Assembly (NCBI RefSeq): GCF_018873765.1
Contig: NC_057923.1
Location: 59,700,593 to 59,764,592 of the forward strand
Length of the DNA: 64,000 nt
Direction of reading: 5' to 3'
Source of the DNA: Telopea speciosissima
Lineage: Eukaryota; Streptophyta; Magnoliopsida; Proteales; Proteaceae
Shown here: in pieces, positions 58,481-64,000 of the stretch
Layout of the letters: each line of letters begins with the position of its first letter
Numbering within the stretch: position 1 is the first letter of the stretch
The notes under the pieces: model-generated
Database searches by the model: none
Seen by the model: only the letters and a program-made list of their open reading frames with translations
Told to the model about the DNA's origin: nothing
Translations under genes and position numbers: made by a program

Positions 58481-60238
58481 GAAGGAAAGAACTAGGCACC
58501 ATATTTTTGTTCTGAGATGAGATGTATGGAGCAACAATTAAATTCTTTGGTTTATGAACTTGTAGATTTTTTCATGCAACAATGGACTATTTCTAGTTGT
58601 ATATGTGAAGTGGAGCATTAAATTCAGCCTCAAGAAACATTTAGGTGTTCCTTGATGATGGGCTTAGAATTGTAGGAGGTTAATCTTTGTTTTTTTCTTG
58701 ATCATAACAGTGTTCTGAACATTTCATTTTAACACATCTTTGTTGGATGATTGAATCCTGATTTTCTTATTCATTCTTTTTATTTCTGTTTAGTGAGTTC
58801 TGATTCATCACTAAAGAAGAAGTCAGAGATCAAATCATAAGGTGACCAGCATCTATTTTGTTAATCACCTAATAATCCTAAGTGTCTATCTGCTTTAATC
58901 ACTTTTGTTGAACAGAGTGTGGCACAGAAGGGAGATTTTAATACCTCAAGTACAGACAAGGTTCTTTCTTATGTCTCAACAATAGAGTTGTGTCTGCAGC
59001 CAAGCATTTACTATGTTCTTTCTCATTGAAGGTTTTAACAACCATTGATTTGCAGTCCCAGCATAAAATAAGCAATCTCAGCCTTAAATCATGAACCTTA
59101 GTTTTGAGTCATTCTCATTTATCAATCGGCTTTTAGTAGTGTTCATTATAAGATCTAATCAGTACTGAATGAAACAGTGTAAGCAAAACCCTATATTAGA
59201 TGATGCCTGTCTGCCAGCTTTCTATGTCTGTAGAGTTTATGTTGAGCTGGTCCACATACTTGGTGCCAAGCACTTCTTATCAAAAACTTATATATTAGAA
59301 GGACTTGAATTGTTCCCTTATGTTCTTTCTTGATGTGTTTGTTTTTGAATCTATCCGTTTTTCAGAAGAATAGTTATAAAATTCTCTTATTCACTATGAT
59401 CATCCCGTCCCATTCATGCTCATCTTTCCTTTCTACAACAGATCTTGGAAATGAAAGTTCAAGTAGTGAAATTCCTGAAAATTTAGAACCTACTGAAATA
59501 GTTTTATTTTATTTTTTTCGTGATCACCTTGAACAGATAAGGTTTTCTCTGAAGTCTTAATTCCTAGTTTAGATTTAAAATAGCTGAAGCCTGTGACTGA
59601 CCAATGAATGGGAAAAGGCCTCTTTTGTTCAATCTATTTTTCCATGCCTCACCTTTCTTGGGCATAATTTATCAAACCCTTGAGAATCACATGTAACCAA
59701 TTGAACTCTGATGCAGCTTTCATCTCTTGTTCTTCTCCCTATCTTGGCTTCCAGATCTAAACTAGTCTCTAGTTTTCTACAACTTCCAAGGTAGTTAAGT
59801 GGTCCTCTTCTTATTTAACCCAAAGGGAGAGAGGGAGGGGGGGGGGGGGGATTGGGGTAAAATAAGCTTTCTAATAACTGATACTCATGCTGGAAAGAGA
59901 TTAATTTAAAATTTTTTGGATAAATTATCAGCAAAACTTCAATACTTGGACTTTTATAGTAACTTTTCCTTCTATGGTAATGGTGGTACAGAACAGTACT
60001 TCTTGTTATTTACATGTTTTGATGATAGGAAAGGAATGGAGGGTAAGAGGTAGATGTCTTTTCTGGGTCTGTGTGGTATAATATATTTTTTTAAATTATT
60101 TGTTGGGAAATGATTTTTAAAGAACAGGGGAGGGTGTTATCTAATCTGACCAATTCCAATGTTGGAATTGAGTTATCTACATCAAGGGTTTTGGGAATCC
60201 TCCTTTCCTGAGAATCTCTTGTTAATTTGATTTTGTCT
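58481..60238. other. Downstream of GT61, no gene recognised
   Basis: Moderately AT-rich with a G run at 59837-59850. The plus-strand frame at 59330-59560 has no known domain. Confidence 0.4.
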
Positions 60239-60276
60239 GGAAGTGTGGCCTACGCCAGTACTCCCTTGTGTCTATC
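60239..60276. mobile_element. End of a MITE like 25704-25830, split by another MITE
   Basis: GGAAGTGTGGCCTACGCCAG and the following CCTTGTGTCTATC match the arms of 25704-25830. The sequence resumes at 60465 after the Mutator-type MITE. The opposite end was not found. Confidence 0.5.
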
Positions 60277-60455
60277 GGATCTTTATCCTCTCAATTCCAC
60301 TGCCGGTATTTGACTCAAGTACATCTAACAGAAGAGGTAGAAATGACTATCCTATCCCCTGTCCGAACACATTGCCCGAGGTGGGGTCCACCTCCCTCTA
60401 TTAGATGTACTTGACGGTCAAGTACAGGTAGTGTAATTGAGAGGATAAAAATTCG
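60277..60455. mobile_element. Mutator-type MITE with exact 9-bp duplication
   Basis: 179 bp. Left GGATCTTTATCCTCTCAATT and reversed right GAATTTTTATCCTCTCAATT pair, and pairing resumes at AAGTACATCTAA. GTGTCTATC flanks it exactly at 60268-60276 and 60456-60464. The ends match the 24208 and 61870 elements but the inside is unrelated. Confidence 0.85.
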
Positions 60456-60464
60456 TGTCTATCT

Positions 60465-61658
60465 CTGTCCTCCTCAAAACAAAGGGGCATAGATGTCTTT
60501 TAATATGAGAAAGGAATGGTCTAAACGGCACCTCTATAAGTGTAATTAGAATTTGACACCTTTTAATTCTTTTATTCCTAAAAGTTCTTTTAAGCTGTTG
60601 GGGGGTATAAAAGGGTTTTCAAGCATAATTTAAAGATTATTGATCATTATGTCATTATCAAACACCGTCATTGTCATGTACATTTTTTGAGAACATATAT
60701 AAAATGGTAGTATTTATCCTCATTATGAAAAAAAATGTGTTTTACTATAATGGCAAAAAAGTAAAATTACAAATTAACATCTATTTCATTCGTAAGGCCA
60801 GGTCAGCTCACGACTTCTTAGAATAAATGAATTGGTATCTGGATTGTTCTGCCATCCCACCCAATGAATCATTTTTTTAACATATCCGTCAATAAGAAAA
60901 TAAAACCCCTTTAGAAAAAGATACAAAAATATCGTCTTCCTAATTTTATATATAAAAAAAAAAATCTTTTTTTTAATCTTTTTATTAATGTAAGGGAAAC
61001 GGTTCTTTGAAATATTGGAGTAGGATACATTACCATTTCAGTGTTTCTGTCTCTCTCCTCGTCACATGAAATGACCCATATAAATATATATAATCTACAC
61101 ATGGAACCAATTAGTGCTATTGTAAAGCACAAAATCAACTTAGTTTTCTAAAAGCATGGTTACACAATAAATTATTTAATTACTTCTATTTGGGTGCGAA
61201 ATATTTTGTTTAATTATAAAATATAAAAAATTATCCAGTTTGAATTTTGAAACACAATTCAAAGATATACCTACCAAAGGTATCTTCAATTGCAGATGGT
61301 TGGATAGATGAAGGATGAGCTATCTAGGCTTAGGCGTGTGCAGTACATTTCCCCTGTGCCCGACAACTGCACCCCCATGAAAAGGTCGAATTTTCATGAG
61401 GATGTGGTGGTCATTTAGTCCACCCCTGTGTTTGAAAGCAGGACACGCACCGCACATGCCAAAGAACCGTTCTCTCTTTCACTCTCCCTTAAATATTTAT
61501 AGGATTTCTTATCAAGAAAAAAACTTTGACAAGAAGAGAGTGAGAGGGAGTGATAACTGAGATGAAAGAGATGGAGAGTTCTGCTCTTTCGTCTCATGTT
61601 TCTGTCGAATTTGATGGACTTTCACATTGTCAATGTCAAAATTTACAGATTTTCCATA

Positions 61659-61661
<3 letters not shown>
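60465..61661. other. Intergenic with one diverged MITE
   Basis: About 61330-61470 has a core (GGTCATTTAGTCCACCCCTG, TGTGTTTGAAAGC) like 36247 and 46632, between GTGTGCAGTACATT and CGCACATGCC. No gene seen. Confidence 0.45.

Positions 61662-61709
<48 letters not shown>
61662..61709 (+). repeat. (TC)24 microsatellite
   Basis: Uninterrupted TC dinucleotides for 48 bp. Confidence 0.95.
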
Positions 61710-61711
<2 letters not shown>

Positions 61712-61869
61712 GCAACTTATTCTTCTCTTTTTCGACTTCAACCCCCTTTCTCGCTAGCAATTAGATATGGATTCAGTATCTCTCGCCTTTGATGCAACCC
61801 ATTCTTATCTCTTTCGACTTCAATCCTTTTTTTTTAGGTTATATTCATCCCTTGTGGTGGAGGGGGGAG

Positions 61870-62028
61870 GAATCGTTATCCTCTTCTATTACAGTACGGT
61901 GCTGTAACGCATAGTGCGGTGTTACAGAGGTCATGTGGCACAGTGGGTCCCATATGGTGCACATAACCTCTGCAGCCGCTGCACGATGCATTACAGCACC
62001 GTGCTGTAACAGAAGATGATAAAAATTG
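61870..62028. mobile_element. Mutator-type MITE, copy 2
   Basis: Homologous along its length to 24208-24366: GAATCGTTATCCTC end, CATGTGGCACAGTGGG and CTCTGCAGCCGCTGCACGATG inside, and inverted right end. Flanked by GAGGGGGGAG (61860-61869) and GAGGGGGAAG (62029-62038), one mismatch in 10. Confidence 0.8.
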
Positions 62029-62118
62029 GAGGGGGAAGGGGTCTATATACCATCTTTTAGTCATACACTACATCAAGCTAACTGTGTTGGTGATCAATTA
62101 GTGACTTTGGGAGGGACT

Positions 62119-62294
62119 CGGCTCCTATCAATCTAGGCAGTAGTGCTGCATGTGCAGCACCTGAGATGAGGTGGTGCGCATTTACCGCCTTACCCTTGCA
62201 TAAATGCCTTGCCCGAGCAGGGGTAAGGTGGTCAATGCGCCCGCCTCATCTCAGGCGCTGCACATGGCTGCACACTACTCGGATTGACAGGATC
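62119..62294. mobile_element. Foldback MITE with ~75-bp arms
   Basis: The left arm (CGGCTCCTATCAATC ... GCCTTACCC) and right arm (GGGTAAGG ... GATTGACAGGATC) pair almost fully, leaving a ~25-bp loop near 62196-62220. Includes CCTGAGATGAGG / CCTCATCTCAGG. Confidence 0.8.
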
Positions 62295-62344
62295 TTTTTC
62301 ACTTTGGGAGCTTCTTCTAAGTCTCATTCTCATTGTATCTTGAC

Positions 62345-62612
62345 ACTCTCTCCTCCTCATGGTTCGTGATCACGGTATTGGCTGGATCGGGTCAGGATCG
62401 GAATTGGATCAGCCGATACGGATCAGGATCGCTCAAACTCGGACAAATATGACACTTTTATCTCTATTTTCTTTTAAAAAATTAATTTTTTAAACATTTT
62501 TACCCGTGTCCGTACAACTGGATCAGATTGATATTGAGATTGGTCTCGACTAATACCGATCCGATCTGATCAAAATCAACCGATCCAATTCGATACCTCA
62601 AAACCATGCTCC
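62345..62612. repeat. TATCGATAC-rich inverted-repeat family, copy
   Basis: Left CATGGTTCGTGATCACGGTA and right CCAATTCGATACCTCAAAACCATG form inverted ends. Many GGATCGG / CCGATCC words; centre CACTTTTATCTCTATTTTC. Confidence 0.7.
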
Positions 62613-62889
62613 TCCTTTTTGTATTTTCCTTTATTTGTATGTTGAACTTTGTACCAGCGTTAACAAACCCTCTTCACCAGAAAAAAAGAAAAAAGCATCA
62701 GAGAGGCCTTCCTTTAAGGCATGTTGAAGGTATCCATTAGAAGTACATTATACAGGCCTTAAAAGTCATATTTTTATAAATAGCTCAATAGAAAGGCTGC
62801 TTTTTGTATTCCATTCCTTCCTTTGAAGTCATGAATGGCGGGCAGGGCAACTCAATAGCTCAATAGTTGGCCTCACTTCGTTTGGATGG

Positions 62890-63165
62890 TGGCATGATTT
62901 TAGTGTACGGTATCGGAATGGGTATTGGCAACACACAAACTTGATATGATACTGACATGATATCGGCTCAGATCGGTTGTATCAAACAAAAGTACCTTTG
63001 AATTTTTTTTAAAAAAAAGAGTTTTCTGATCATTTTATCTCTTATCCATACTATGCGATCGATACAATATCAACATGGTATCGATGACTAGTAAAACCAG
63101 TACGTATCATCCAATACAGGCAATACAATATCGATACTTAAAACCATGGATACTGGCGATATGGC
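62890..63165. repeat. TATCGATAC-rich inverted-repeat family, copy
   Basis: Left GCATGATTTTAGTGTACGGTATCGG and right AATATCGATACTTAAAACCATGG are inverted partners. The centre (GATCATTTTATCTCTTATCC) resembles that of 62345-62612. Confidence 0.7.
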
Positions 63166-64000
63166 GACATAGTGATAATTTGATGATATGACGATGCGCG
63201 GGTACTGCAGAGGATCCTGGTCCCTTCACCCCCTAATAAAAAAATCCCCCCTGCCAGACTACTCTAGGAATGTAGGGGGACATTTGTGCCTAATTACATG
63301 ATTTGAGGAAGAAAAATAATTTTACATTATCGATCTCCAGACTGGATTGATGATACCAATGCCGGCCCATAATGGGAATGGGAGTCATTTATTAATTAAG
63401 ATTTACTTTTTAATTATTAGTTTAGGGGAGCGATGCTCCAGTCCCAAGGGGACAACAATCAAACGGCTTTCAGGCCTTGGCTTGGCTTGGTTGCGCAACA
63501 CTATGCCCAACAAGGGAAGTACATGGGAATCCTCATTCCTTACCTGAAACTCTAAACCCCAAATATCATATGTTTTTTAAAAATTTTTTTTATTGGAGGA
63601 ATCAATATTCCAAATGTTGAGGCTGAGCAACTTGATTTATGAAATAGAACAGGTAAGTAGCGTAGCGTAGCGTATCCGGTTGGGTTTGTGGCAAACAGTA
63701 TAAAATTAACCATGTTTTTCATGTTCTGTGAATGTCAGGAAACCACCATTAAAGCAGCTTACTATACCATTTGATTGATATCTCTGTGTGATTGATTTTC
63801 TGGATGTTTTATAGCTTTTACCCCTTACTACCATTCACAGAGAATTTCAGTACATAGCAGAGCAGAGCCATCTCTTCAAGCTTATTCATGTCCTCATTAA
63901 TATTTTAGGTAGGAACCCATTTGATGAAAAGGACTTCTGATCCCTTTAAACATGAGTTACATAAGAGATCCATGAGGACCCATTATGGCTTTAAGGGTGT
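63166..64000. other. Right end of window, no gene recognised
   Basis: No coding sequence or repeat could be assigned. A short GTAGC/GTAGCGTA iteration lies at about 63656-63673. A frame at 63347-63547 has no known domain. Confidence 0.35.

Noticed and set aside
61512..61792. Opposing 80-aa frames around the TC repeat
   Set aside because: They arise from the (TC)n microsatellite, which is open in several frames.
1..64000. Search for CRISPR arrays, operons, phage or bacterial genes
   Set aside because: No regularly spaced repeats with unique spacers and no Shine-Dalgarno-type gene strings; all recognised genes are spliced plant genes.

Overview
This is nuclear DNA of a flowering plant. The window is AT-rich, has spliced genes with GT-AG introns, tRNA-derived SINEs of the Au type, Ty1/copia and other LTR elements, and many small inverted-repeat transposons. 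I cannot name the species. Four protein-coding genes can be built exon by exon, and every join keeps the reading frame. (1) SEC31, the outer COPII coat protein, lies on the minus strand from 25309 down to 10823 as 18 exons; its 3' end is not seen. (2) TFIIB lies on the minus strand at 34394-30181, complete, 7 exons, 312 aa. (3) A small glyoxalase-fold (VOC) protein lies on the minus strand at 41622-40017, complete, 2 exons, 185 aa. (4) A GT61-family Golgi glycosyltransferase lies on the plus strand at 56470-58301, complete, 3 exons, 532 aa.

Positions 1-10820 are a nested transposon block where the last part of SEC31 should be. Relics of what is probably an endogenous pararetrovirus (229-771 and 4007-4677) are split by a short non-coding-type LTR element (924-3783, TSD GGAGG). 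The 5' LTR of that element is itself split by a solo LTR (1308-2546, TSD TTGAG). A Ty1/copia element (4707-10594, TSD TTGAG) sits just downstream. Its LTRs differ by one substitution plus a microsatellite length change, yet its gag-pol frame has three stops and four frameshifts.

Positions 10823-25309 are SEC31, with a 6.6-kb intron 10 (14875-21521) holding an Au SINE, a LINE 3' fragment with target duplication, and a 1.2-kb solo LTR with TSD GGGGG, a TATA box and stacked palindromes. Positions 25310-30180 hold inverted-repeat elements, one with ~300-bp arms. Positions 34395-40016 and 41623-56000 are gene-poor and carry MITEs of PIF/Harbinger (TTA duplication), hAT-like and Mutator-like (9-10 bp duplication) types, SINEs, and a non-coding segmental duplication at 47-52 kb. 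Positions 58300-64000 carry more of the same MITE families.

The genes are functionally unrelated: vesicle coat, Pol II initiation, small-molecule metabolism and cell-wall glycosylation. The most informative content is the transposon archaeology. Target-site duplications define element boundaries to the base and give an order of events, and several small families recur across the window.
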